From a virus: a DNA stretch of 64,000 nucleotides. Each line of letters begins with the position of its first letter. Position 1 is the first letter of the stretch. Under the pieces are notes generated by a model. It worked only from the letters and a program-made list of their open reading frames with translations, was not told where the DNA came from and did not search any database. The position numbers were made by a program, and so were the translations under genes. The DNA is taken from the IMG/VR virus record IMGVR_UViG_3300030107_000800, positions 1-64,000 of that record, one strand, 5' to 3'. Below are positions 48,886 through 56,900 of the stretch, in pieces.

Positions 48886-49263
48886 CTATTTGGTATTTAT
48901 TCTAACTGGTACATCTATCGTCCAAGAGGGTGATGATAACTTAACCATCTTAAATTGTTTCTTTGCTGCTTCTCTTGCCTTTGCTGCTTTCTCCAGTTGA
49001 TTTAATTCCTTTTCACGACCTGCTTCAGGTTGTATCTCACCATAATGAGTATCCCATATCTCAGGATGTTCGTGATTATCAAAGAACTCTAAGATAGAGG
49101 TATCTACCATGTGATACAATGTATCCCATGTTAATGTTCTTCTTAATTTCTCAGCAATATAATCATTCTGATTAACAGACATTTCTTGCTTAAGAAATTC
49201 ACCTCTATCCCATACGAGTCCATTGAGATCAATGGTAATAGTTACGTTAGAATGAATACTCAT
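48886..49263 (-). CDS. Unknown protein (125 aa)
   Basis: An N-terminal strand (HSNVTITIDLNGLVWDRGEFLKQ), a helical middle, a charged Ala/Lys/Glu helix (EKELNQLEKAAKAREAAKKQFKM), and the end SSPSWTIDVPVRINTK. The start overlaps the upstream stop. No known motif. Confidence 0.7.
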   Translation of the reverse strand: MSIHSNVTITIDLNGLVWDRGEFLKQEMSVNQNDYIAEKLRRTLTWDTLYHMVDTSILEFFDNHEHPEIWDTHYGEIQPEAGREKELNQLEKAAKAREAAKKQFKMVKLSSPSWTIDVPVRINTK

Positions 49264-49469
49264 TAGTCGTTAAATCCATTGTGAATACCTTCAATTAAAT
49301 CTGCCTGAGCCCCTAGTTTGGTAACAACAGTACGAGCATTGACACCAAATGCGTCAGCACTTTTCCCAACTGCATTTCCTTTTGATGCCATAATAAGGTC
49401 AATTAGAAAATCACATTCTTTGGCATCTAATCTGTTTTTCATGTCTCTAATAAAACTATTTGTTGTCAT
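49263..49469 (-). CDS. Small helical protein, possible DNA binding (68 aa)
   Basis: The start at 49467-49469 (second of two ATGs, GGAGG 6 nt upstream) gives MTTNSFIRDMKNRLDAKECDFLIDLIMASKGNAVGKSADAFGVNARTVVTKLG. The stretch GNAVGKSADAFGVNARTVVTKLG is compatible with a helix-turn-helix, but the match is by eye. It overlaps the upstream gene by 14 bp. Confidence 0.65.
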   Translation of the reverse strand: MTTNSFIRDMKNRLDAKECDFLIDLIMASKGNAVGKSADAFGVNARTVVTKLGAQADLIEGIHNGFND

Positions 49470-49650
49470 CATCAACCTCCGTAATTTCTGATAGTTTTCT
49501 AAGGATACTTTGACCATCCTTGTCTTCGTCAGGAGTAAACTCTGACCATTGTTGTTCTAAACAATATGCAATGAGATTGAACTCATTTTCATTTAATTTT
49601 ATATGCGAAGCATATAAATTAGGTTCATCAGGAGTAATAATTAATGCCAT
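49456..49650 (-). CDS. Small acidic protein (64 aa)
   Basis: Reads MALIITPDEPNLYASHIKLNENEFNLIAYCLEQQWSEFTPDED; helical and acidic. AGGAGG with an 8-nt spacer lies in the last codons of the upstream gene. Function unknown. Confidence 0.7.
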   Translation of the reverse strand: MALIITPDEPNLYASHIKLNENEFNLIAYCLEQQWSEFTPDEDKDGQSILRKLSEITEVDDDNK

Positions 49651-49651
49651 T

Positions 49652-49882
49652 TTAAATTCCTCCTTTAATTGTTAATGAACCTCCATGATTCCATGCGTTA
49701 TATAAACATGATTGATGGATAGAAAGAAGATTTTCAAGATTAACACCTTCTAAATCTGTCCACTCTGAAACATAATCAGAACAGTCAAAATCTCCTGTTC
49801 CATCTATATGTTGTGGACATGATCTAAATTCATTATCATTATCTACCCAAAAGATTCGTCCAAAAGATTCACTGTGGAACAT
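49652..49882 (-). CDS. Unknown protein (76 aa) behind structured RNA
   Basis: Reads MFHSESFGRIFWVDNDNEFRSCPQHIDGTGDFDCSDYVSEWTD, then LEGVNLENLLSIHQSCLYNAW; three Cys. GAGG lies 7 nt before its ATG. It is the first gene after the structured RNA of promoter P4, so that RNA may be its leader. Function unknown. Confidence 0.7.
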   Translation of the reverse strand: MFHSESFGRIFWVDNDNEFRSCPQHIDGTGDFDCSDYVSEWTDLEGVNLENLLSIHQSCLYNAWNHGGSLTIKGGI

Positions 49883-49902
49883 TAGTTGACCTCAAATAAA
49901 AG

Positions 49903-50045
49903 AAATGTTGAGAGAGTGGGGCATCGACATAGGTTTCACCTATATGCCCAAATTTACCTACTGGGAATCGCTTACACCTGAATACAAGGTCAGGTACTAA
50001 CTCAGTCAATGTTCGGGCAGTAGAACCACATATCCCTCAACATTT
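49903..50045 (-). ncRNA. Putative structured RNA (sRNA or riboswitch-like leader) at the P4 start
   Basis: Minus strand, 143 nt. The closing helix is 13 bp (AAATGTTGAGGGA with TCTCTCAACATTT, one G-U) plus GTGG/CCAC after a 3-nt bulge. Inside: hairpin ACCTGA/TCAGGT; hairpin GGGCAT and ATAGGT with ACCTAT and ATGCCC, with a GTCG bulge; a GTTC/GAAC hairpin; and CTACTG in that loop complementary to a later CAGTAG (pseudoknot or alternative pairing). Promoter P4 ends 3 nt upstream, so the RNA would begin at the closing helix. It has no protein-coding frame. A T-rich TTTCTTTTATTT follows, then the 76-residue gene. Class unknown. Confidence 0.65.
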
Positions 50046-50047
50046 AT

Positions 50048-50090
50048 ATAATACATCATTTTGAACCCAATGCTCGTGGCCTTGTGACAC
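50048..50090 (-). promoter_or_regulatory. Type I phage promoter P4
   Basis: Minus strand GTGTCACAAGGC (50079-50090), 25 nt, TATTAT (50048-50053). Shares CAAAATGATGTATTATAT with P2. Transcription should start near 50041-50045, the edge of the structured RNA. Confidence 0.8.
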
Positions 50091-50093
50091 TTA

Positions 50094-50384
50094 TTATTCT
50101 GTCCCTAATCTTTCCTCTTTGGTTCTCTTCTTGATAAACTTTAGATTCTTCCAATCCTCCTCGTAACAAAGTAGCAAGGTATGTATCATCTTATGGTGAT
50201 CGTTTTTTGCATACCTACATTTAGGTTTGGGTTTAACACCAGTTTCAATAGTAATATAACGAGGATGTGGTCTCCCTTTAAGATCATGTGAAATTCCTTC
50301 ACACTTAAAATAGACCCATCCCTCATCATAACCATATTCACCCTGATCCCAGACTACATAGTCGTCAACTTCAGGTTCATACAT
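50094..50384 (-). CDS. Conserved cyanophage protein (96 aa)
   Basis: Start at 50382-50384 (MYEPEVDDYVVWDQGEYGYDEGWVYFKCEGI), one base after the preceding stop. RYITIETGVKPKPKCRYAKNDHHKMIHTLLLCYEEDWKNLKFIKKR is a pattern I recognise from many T4-like cyanophages: strands with a GWVYFKCE hairpin, ITIETGVKPKP and HKMIHTLLLCY. The Cys/His-rich core could bind metal. Last gene of the ho1-pyrE operon. Function unknown. Confidence 0.8.
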   Translation of the reverse strand: MYEPEVDDYVVWDQGEYGYDEGWVYFKCEGISHDLKGRPHPRYITIETGVKPKPKCRYAKNDHHKMIHTLLLCYEEDWKNLKFIKKRTKEERLGTE

Positions 50385-50385
50385 G

Positions 50386-50613
50386 TTAATCGTCTGATTT
50401 TTTAATACCAGTGATTTCATCGTAGAACTCGAATGGTTCACGATTCTTGTTGCTTGTTTTAGGAATATTGAATAGATCTCTGAACTCTTTCATTTGATCT
50501 ATCTGGTCTTGTAGTTTGTCTATCTGCCTTTGTAGAATTTCAAAATTTCTTTCATTATTATTCTGCATCATCAAGAAGTTCTTGATTGCTGCTTTAAACT
50601 CATCTTCTTTCAC
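50386..50613 (-). CDS. Coiled-coil protein (75 aa), GTG start
   Basis: GTG at 50611-50613 with GGAGG 8 nt upstream. Residues 5-45 (AAIKNFLMMQNNNERNFEILQRQIDKLQDQIDQMKEF) are a clear coiled coil. It lies 12 nt after pyrE. Probably an oligomerising helper of unknown target. Confidence 0.7.
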   Translation of the reverse strand: MKEDEFKAAIKNFLMMQNNNERNFEILQRQIDKLQDQIDQMKEFRDLFNIPKTSNKNREPFEFYDEITGIKKSDD

Positions 50614-50625
50614 GTTAAGAACCTC

Positions 50626-51168
50626 CTAATATAATTCGTGTAATTTGTATAAACTGATGAGATCTACGTTAGCGGACACACAATTATTATGTGCTTCCTG
50701 ACTCTCTTGTCTATCTACAATAGTAATTATACGATCAACTTGATATTCAAGTTCCCTGAGTCTTACCACTGCTTGTATTGATGAACTAGCAGTTGTCACT
50801 ACATCTTCAAGGACTGCAATTTTACTACCTTTGGGTGGAAGTTTACCTTCTACCCATTTATTAGTGCCATAACCTTTAGGTTTCTTCCTAACGATTAAGG
50901 CATCTACATTGTTATGATTCTTGCTAAGATATGATGCCATTGATACACCAGTTACTAAAGGATCAGCACCTAATGTTAATCCTGCAACTGCAATCGTATC
51001 AGGTTCTATACATTCTAGCATCAAACATGATGCCATAGATATACCTTCAGCACTTAATGTAACTGGTTTACAGTTTACATAATGTTCGCTATGTTTACCA
51101 GAAGATAATACATAGTTACCTCTTTTATAGGCATATTGTTTTAACAATTCAAGGAAATCTTTCTGCAT
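50626..51168 (-). CDS. pyrE: Orotate phosphoribosyltransferase
   Basis: A 180-residue PRTase-fold protein. PyrE landmarks: FxxGNYVLSSGKHSEHYVNCKPVTL (17-38), AGLTLGADPLVTGV (62-75), RKKPKGYG catalytic loop (94-101), and the PRPP loop IAVLEDVVTTASSS (117-130). The enzyme converts orotate plus PRPP to OMP in pyrimidine synthesis. Slightly shorter than bacterial PyrE (about 210), like other phage forms. It lies in the operon with ho1 and should raise UMP supply for phage nucleotide demand. The LEDVVTT acidic pair and the lysine-rich loop are present, so it is predicted active. Confidence 0.92.
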   Translation of the reverse strand: MQKDFLELLKQYAYKRGNYVLSSGKHSEHYVNCKPVTLSAEGISMASCLMLECIEPDTIAVAGLTLGADPLVTGVSMASYLSKNHNNVDALIVRKKPKGYGTNKWVEGKLPPKGSKIAVLEDVVTTASSSIQAVVRLRELEYQVDRIITIVDRQESQEAHNNCVSANVDLISLYKLHELY

Positions 51169-51186
51169 ATTAATAATAACAATTAA

Positions 51187-51312
51187 TTAATATCTTTCAG
51201 GTATTTCATTATACCTATCAGTTCTATTTTCCTTTGATTCTTTACATTTAGTGTCCGAATCTTCAGTTGATTCTTTATACTTAGGGTCAGGATCTTTCGG
51301 TCTAAGTTTCAT
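51187..51312 (-). CDS. Tiny charged linker gene between ho1 and pyrE (41 aa)
   Basis: MKLRPKDPDPKYKESTEDSD then KCKESKENRTDRYNEIPERY: almost entirely charged and probably disordered. Its start overlaps the ho1 stop by ATGA, so it is translated with heme oxygenase. One Cys. Function unknown; it may be a coupling peptide. Confidence 0.6.
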   Translation of the reverse strand: MKLRPKDPDPKYKESTEDSDTKCKESKENRTDRYNEIPERY

Positions 51313-52007
51313 TTTTCCAATCCTAATTTAGATTTGACAAAATTACATAACAATTTGACAAAAGATTTAGAAGCACTACCTTCTAACTCTTCAAACATAT
51401 ACATATTCAACTTGAATGCATAATTGGCCTCGCGTATGATGAGGTCTACATCATCTTGTCCTACGTCAAGTCCGTCTAAAAGCTGACGGTACACTTTTTT
51501 GTAATTTTTAGAATCTGAGATTTCTGAAAAATCGTAAAAACTCAATCCTTTGCCTTTTTCAGGTTTAAGAGAATTTTCAGCAATGCCTCTAAGTATTTGA
51601 CCTCCAGAGAGGTCACCCAAGTATCGGGTGTAATGATGACCAACCAATAGGTTGGGATCATCTTTTGCAATTTCACGAATCCTGTTAACATACTTCACAC
51701 ATGCCTCTGATTGTTTAATCTCGGTCTCCCAAGATGGGCCATAATAATATGACAGATCCTCCTTGAGTGACTCTTTACGAGGTAACTCTGGTAGATTGAT
51801 CTTACCAACTACAGGATGATCTTTAAGTGCTTCTACCTCTTCCTCCATTGCAGAGTAAACAAAGTAGAAGTTAGCAATTAATTTACGATACTCTTGTGGA
51901 TCTAAGACACCACGAAGAAATGAAGCAACGAACTTGGTGTTCTCTGCTGCTGAGTGAGACTCTTTAGTCCCTTGTTTAATTTGTGCTGCAAAATCTGCGA
52001 CTGCCAT
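51309..52007 (-). CDS. ho1: Heme oxygenase
   Basis: A 232-residue HO-1-type enzyme. Proximal heme ligand H18 in KQGTKESHSAAE; distal helix YTRYLGDLSGGQILRGIAE with the GDLSGG motif (131-136). Full length for cyanobacterial and cyanophage HO1. It cleaves heme to biliverdin, CO and iron using ferredoxin. In cyanophages biliverdin feeds bilin pigment synthesis through phage or host reductases; no bilin reductase gene (pebS or pcyA) is present in this window. It is the second gene after type I promoter P6 and is followed by pyrE. Confidence 0.96.
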   Translation of the reverse strand: MAVADFAAQIKQGTKESHSAAENTKFVASFLRGVLDPQEYRKLIANFYFVYSAMEEEVEALKDHPVVGKINLPELPRKESLKEDLSYYYGPSWETEIKQSEACVKYVNRIREIAKDDPNLLVGHHYTRYLGDLSGGQILRGIAENSLKPEKGKGLSFYDFSEISDSKNYKKVYRQLLDGLDVGQDDVDLIIREANYAFKLNMYMFEELEGSASKSFVKLLCNFVKSKLGLEK

Positions 52008-52009
52008 AA

Positions 52010-52207
52010 TTAATCATCAATATATTTTCTTGGGTTAGACATCCCACGAACATACTCAACTACCTGTTCTCTTAACATCATTAGATCGTCATAACACTCT
52101 TGGTTATGAGCACATCCTCTGAGTCTAGTGTCAGGTTTATATAATGACTCTAATAACAGAGTCCTAGCACGATCCCATGATTCATGTGATTTAGAAGGAG
52201 TGGTCAT
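52010..52207 (-). CDS. Small unknown protein (65 aa) preceding ho1
   Basis: Reads MTTPSKSHESWDRARTLLLESLYKPDTRLRGCAHNQECYDDLMMLREQVVEYVRG. It is helical with two Cys and several Arg, ends 2 nt before ho1, and is the first gene of the P6 operon (start about 17 nt from the predicted transcript start). It may be a partner of HO or of another early protein. Confidence 0.7.
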   Translation of the reverse strand: MTTPSKSHESWDRARTLLLESLYKPDTRLRGCAHNQECYDDLMMLREQVVEYVRGMSNPRKYIDD

Positions 52208-52229
52208 GTGCTTTTAATAGTGTAAGTAT

Positions 52230-52272
52230 ATTATAGGTGTTCTTGCAATTCAATGGGGTTGCCTTGTGACAC
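52230..52272 (-). promoter_or_regulatory. Type I phage promoter P6, upstream of ho1-pyrE
   Basis: Minus strand GTGTCACAAGGC (52261-52272), 25 nt, TATAAT (52230-52235). It lies within the last codons of the 83-residue gene, with the -10 overlapping that gene's stop codon. Confidence 0.8.
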
Positions 52273-52482
52273 TTCTTTTTGTGTCCAACCAAATCCATTT
52301 TTCTCTTCTCTTCGTGCGTTAATAAGTTTATCCTCACAATCACGAAGTTCTTTCTTCATCTGATGGATTTCTTCCTCAGTATATAGAAATGGACTTCGTT
52401 CACTTGCTTGAAGACATTTCTTAAGTATTACTGTTTGACTCTTATATCCTACAATAGGATCATATGGTTGGTTATTCATCAT
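52231..52482 (-). CDS. Helical protein (83 aa) whose end encodes promoter P6
   Basis: Reads MNNQPYDPIVGYKSQTVILKKCLQASERSPFLYTEEEIHQMKKELRDCEDKLINARREEKNGFGW. The middle is a charged coiled-coil-like helix. It has two adjacent ATG starts overlapping the upstream stop. Its 3' end doubles as promoter P6. Function unknown. Confidence 0.7.
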   Translation of the reverse strand: MMNNQPYDPIVGYKSQTVILKKCLQASERSPFLYTEEEIHQMKKELRDCEDKLINARREEKNGFGWTQKEVSQGNPIELQEHL

Positions 52483-52654
52483 CTACCATCTCAAATTCAT
52501 CTATATTTTGTGCAGGAAGCAAATGTCCTCCTATCTCATATATATGTTCTCCATTGACACAACCTTTGTACTCAAGGCCATTAAGAGAGCCATGCTCACG
52601 CACGGCTGCTTGGATCTTATAGTGCATCAGTTGTCCTTTATCAGGTACTTTCAT
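52472..52654 (-). CDS. Small unknown protein (60 aa)
   Basis: Reads MKVPDKGQLMHYKIQAAVREHGSLNGLEYKGCVNGEHIYEIGGHLLPAQNI, ending acidic. The two short strands YKGCVNGEHIYEIGG suggest a small beta domain. It follows a sigma70-like promoter with an operator-like palindrome. Function unknown. Confidence 0.7.
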   Translation of the reverse strand: MKVPDKGQLMHYKIQAAVREHGSLNGLEYKGCVNGEHIYEIGGHLLPAQNIDEFEMVDDE

Positions 52655-52672
52655 AACAAAATGCGATTTGAT

Positions 52673-52704
52673 ATAATGCTAAAGCATTATGCTAGATTTG
52701 TCAA
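52673..52704 (-). promoter_or_regulatory. Sigma70-like promoter with palindromic operator-like site
   Basis: Minus strand TTGACA (52699-52704), 17 nt, TAGCAT (52676-52681), a weak -10. The perfect palindrome ATAATGC-TAAA-GCATTAT (52673-52690) covers the -10 region and could be a repressor site or an RNA hairpin. The -35 overlaps the stop codon of the 115-residue gene. Confidence 0.5.
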
Positions 52705-53048
52705 GTAGGTTTGTTTTCCCATACAATATCACCCCATGTATCAACCACGAATGCTTTCATATAGTGGTCAGCATCAGGACAGTCTGCTAACTTAGGGAAC
52801 CATGATGCTCCCATTAATGTGGCCTGATCCTCATCTTGATACTCAACAGTATTAAAGATACCTTGCTTCATTATATCAACAATATATTCATCTACGAAAC
52901 CTTCGTAATATGCTGTAACAGTTGCTTTCTTATCTGCAGCCAGATTATTATAGGTACTCAGGTCAAAATATAATACTGACACTTGATGTCTCTGAGCCCA
53001 ATAAGCAATGAGATCAAAGTGTGATAGTTCTTTTCCATTGATAATCAT
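52701..53048 (-). CDS. Unknown protein (115 aa)
   Basis: Reads MIINGKELSHFDLIAYWAQRHQVSVLYFDLSTYNNLAADKKATVTAYYEGFVDEYIVDIM, ending FVVDTWGDIVWENKPT. An alternating helix/strand fold. It begins one base after the chaperone gene. It could be transcribed from the late CTAAATAC promoter upstream, unlike the small early genes below. Function unknown. Confidence 0.7.
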   Translation of the reverse strand: MIINGKELSHFDLIAYWAQRHQVSVLYFDLSTYNNLAADKKATVTAYYEGFVDEYIVDIMKQGIFNTVEYQDEDQATLMGASWFPKLADCPDADHYMKAFVVDTWGDIVWENKPT

Positions 53049-53049
53049 C

Positions 53050-53961
53050 TTAAGAACCTCCTAGTGCATCTAGCTCCGCTTGTGCTTCGATAATTATTTT
53101 ATCTAACCAATCTTTCTTCGCTGAATTTTCAGAGTTTGCAAACTCATATGCAGTAGGAGTTTCATCAGCAGCAAGTTGAGCAGCTCTTACATTCTCATAC
53201 TCTAGTAATAATTGTGGGAAGTATGCTGTTTCAGTCAATGATTTCTGTAGTAGATAATATGAGATCTTCTCTCTAAATGCCTTAAGATAATGCTTACCTA
53301 ATGGTAAGAACTGTTCAGGTGTAGTTAAGTAATCAATATCAGGGAAATCCTTAGACCATACTTCTGTATAGAAATCAGGTGAGATTGGAAACTTAGTATT
53401 CTCTACTTCAGTAGCAAATTCTGCTGTTCCTGTTAATTCTCTTAGTTTCTGTCTGTATAATGTATATTTTGCTTTAGTGTCTGCATCTAATGGTGAGTCT
53501 GTGACCATGACCCAATCAGTCTCACTTAACAAGAAATTTCTAGCAAGTCTTACGGAAAATGGAGTAACTATCCTTTGTTTAGCATATAATCTACCTAGTT
53601 CTTTCTGGTAGTCTTCATTCTCAAGAGAGTCTATTAAATAAAATGCTTCAATCAGTTTATCTTTTAGTTGAGTGGCTTCAGGTATGTCAGCCTGCTCCAT
53701 CTCATAGTCTTTCCATTCAAAGGCATCAGTCTTAAAATTCTTTAAGAACTTCCTACGCTTCGCATGATATGTTCCATTAGTATACCAATGAAATGATATG
53801 AGTTTATCTTTATCACTATCCCATAGAGGATATAAAAATGTAGACAAAGTATCCTTCCAGTAACTCTCTGGAATTACTTTGGGTGTTCCATTGTATGATA
53901 TCTCCTGTGCTATTGTATCTAATTCAATTTGTAGTACAGGTGGATCAGCATTGATAGCCAT
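53050..53961 (-). CDS. Probable tail-fibre assembly chaperone
   Basis: A 303-residue protein. Residues 138-190 (RLARNFLLSETDWVMVTDSPLDADTKAKYTLYRQKLRELTG then FPISP) match the core of phage tail assembly chaperones: R-x3-L-x2-TDW, Y-x2-YRQ-LR, then P. The N-terminal 130 residues are unlike short chaperones and may recognise the large fibres. It directly follows three collar fibres, the usual position of such chaperones. A late CTAAATAC element overlaps the stop of the upstream fibre gene. Confidence 0.7.
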   Translation of the reverse strand: MAINADPPVLQIELDTIAQEISYNGTPKVIPESYWKDTLSTFLYPLWDSDKDKLISFHWYTNGTYHAKRRKFLKNFKTDAFEWKDYEMEQADIPEATQLKDKLIEAFYLIDSLENEDYQKELGRLYAKQRIVTPFSVRLARNFLLSETDWVMVTDSPLDADTKAKYTLYRQKLRELTGTAEFATEVENTKFPISPDFYTEVWSKDFPDIDYLTTPEQFLPLGKHYLKAFREKISYYLLQKSLTETAYFPQLLLEYENVRAAQLAADETPTAYEFANSENSAKKDWLDKIIIEAQAELDALGGS

Positions 53962-53984
53962 CTTGTTAACTATAGTCTCCGTAT

Positions 53985-53992
53985 GTATTTAG
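53985..53992 (-). promoter_or_regulatory. Late-type promoter element CTAAATAC
   Basis: Minus-strand CTAAATAC, 24 nt before the chaperone start and overlapping the stop codon of the 1455-residue fibre gene. Identical to the element before the 2697-residue gene. Confidence 0.5.
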
Positions 53993-56900
53993 TATGCCTT
54001 GATCAAGTATTTGCATGTTCTATAAGGATGTAGTAATGGTACATGAATATCAGGATCAATGGTTGCCTGTGGTTCTATCTTAGTTGTTGACTTTAAAGTC
54101 AACTTTGCATCAGATGCACCAAGACCAGAACTGTATGTTATACCTGGCCCAGTTTCACCTTCAACAGTATAAGTTAGACTATCAACCAATGGTTTTGATA
54201 TAGCACCAGGACTCTGTTGGAATACAAGACCAGATACCTGAGAGTACCACCAAATAAATTCAATAATACCATAATGATCACTATCATCAGCATTATCATT
54301 AGCACCAGATGGTGTTGCTCTTGGTTGCTCAAGTCTGAATCTAGTATCAGTTGCTCTTGCTGCTTCAGGTACTGCCACTGAATATGTATACCAATTAGTT
54401 GTACCATTACCATCCCAAGTATTCTCAATAAGAGGAACATTACCAATGATAGGATCATTCCTTACTGATATTGGTGAGATAATAGTATCAATTAAATTCC
54501 AGTTGGTTGATCCTGAAAGTTGATAGTACACACGTAGTGATTCTTCAGGTGTGTTTCCACCATTAACTCCATTACCTCTACAAGCCTTAATTGAGAAGTA
54601 ATTGCAATTAGTGGTATCAACTGGCCTTAAATTAATCCAACGTGTTCCTCCATTACCACTCAGTCCACCAAATTTAACATACTGTGTGTATGACTGTGAT
54701 GATGCAGGTGTTAATGTTAAACCACTTACTTGTCCAGCAGCCTCATCAACAGTAGCTGTTGCTGTAGTACCACCAGATACTCCATTCATTATATAAACGT
54801 ATGGTTGAGATTGATAACCAGCACCATTACTATCAAGAGAAATAGCATTGACTGTTCCTGCACCAGATAATGTTACTGATCCTGCTGCATTAGTAGTTGC
54901 TCCACCTCCTGCAAATATAACGTCAGGTACTTGAGAAGCTGTTGGTAAAGCAAATGATCCTGCACTTCCAGTACCAGTACCATTACCAAAGATGTCAACA
55001 TCCCACACATTTGCATCTTGTGATGCAGATTCAATTATATCACCAGTAGTAGTTCCAGTTTGACCACCTTCATATCCAGTGATAGTTCCTAATCCTATCT
55101 TAGCATATCCATTACCAGCACTAGCACTAGATCCTGTGGTTTGTCCACCCATTGATACACCAGCACCACCAGTTCCAACTTCTACAGTAATATCAGCAGG
55201 ATCATTTAAGAAAGAAAAATCAATATTACCAACGAATGAACCTCCAGCAGCACCACCACCGCCACCAGCAGTCCAATAATCATTATTATATTCTACTTGT
55301 AATCTTACAGCTGCTTCTCCTCTTTGAATGAGGTCAGTAGATGCACGAGAATGAGTTTCAGCAAAACTAGCATTTTCCAAATAATCTGAACGATATGATG
55401 AAATACCTTGTCTACCACCAGCACCACCTTGGTGCTGACCATCACCACCAGGTCCACCACCGTCTCCAGCAGAACCACCACCATTTCCTGAACCACCAAA
55501 TGTGAGACCGTTGCGAGCGACACCGCCACCGCCTCCTCCACCGCCACCACCGACGCAGGTATAGTTACCACCAACACCACCTTGTCCAGCACCGAGAGCT
55601 TGAGTTGTTGCATCAACTCCTTGAGGTGGTCCAATACCAACAGTACCAGTACCTCCATCATCACCATCTGAACCAGCACCACCTCCACCACCAACACCAG
55701 CGATGATAAGTGATCCACGTTTTATCAATGTAGATGCTCCTCCACCTCCACCAGCATTGACTCCATGACCATTACCACCTTGTCCACCATTACCAGAGTT
55801 ATAATCATTACTTGCACCAGCAACGTTATTCTGAGCAACTTGCCAAGGACTTACACCAATTGCTTGTCCTGCTCTTCTTCCTATCTCTACACTCCATACC
55901 TGTGATTGAAATGTAGTTAATTCTCCACTAACTAAATCAACCTGTAAATATCCACCAGAAGATCCTTGATAGTTACCTCTATGTGATCTTCCTCCCTTAG
56001 CACCCCACATTGTAAATGTTGCACTAGTAGGATTAGCAATCAAATTAGTATCAGGGAATATTGTTGTTGGAGAAGTATTACTACCACCAGTACAATTTGC
56101 TCTTGATTCTGCTACTACATTATTAGTTCCTGCATCCTTAATTTCAAATGCAAGTCCACCAGGATTATCAGACCATGTATTTTGATTAATACTACCAGTA
56201 TTTCTGACTCTAAATGTTACTCTATTCAATCCTGCATCAACTGGTCCAATTGTAACATTTGTAGATGTAGTAGTACCTGCTGCTGGGCTGTTATTAGTCG
56301 TACCCAAGTCATTAATTGCACCTGTCCAATGCATAGTGGCTTCATTATCAGAAGCAAACTCTACATCATATGAGTTACCACCAGTAGCAGTTATTTCTAT
56401 TACACATTCTAGCCAATCACCATAATAAGGATCTGGATTACTTAATCCTGGAAATGTTTTATATATTGCATGATCCTTCATGAACTGAGACCATACACCT
56501 GCTGTTCCTGTTGATAACTGTGCTGTTCCTATTGCTACCCAATTTCTAGTATATAATCCAATAGTAAGATCTAATGTTTGATCATATGTACCAGTCTGTC
56601 CACCTACCAATACGTTAACACCATTAGATCCAGATGAATAAGGATCAACAGTAGCTAATGCTCCGTTACCTCCACCTTGAGGATCATTTGGATACTGTGA
56701 ATATAACCAACCTGGAGAAGTTGGAGCATTTGCTCCCGTTTGACCAGCAGCACCCGTAGCTCCACCAATAACATTAACTGATCCATTATTAACAGCTGAA
56801 CCACCTATTCCACCAGTTCCACCACCCATTCCAACATTTCCTTGGCCACCACCGCCACCACCTACTACTAAATCAACCTCTGCTCCATCACCAACCTTTA

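Noticed and set aside
49903-50045. Glutamine riboswitch or tmRNA
   Set aside because: The glutamine riboswitch core (CGUUCA...GGAAGUAGG...GGAACG) is missing, and there is no tRNA-like end with a tag frame.
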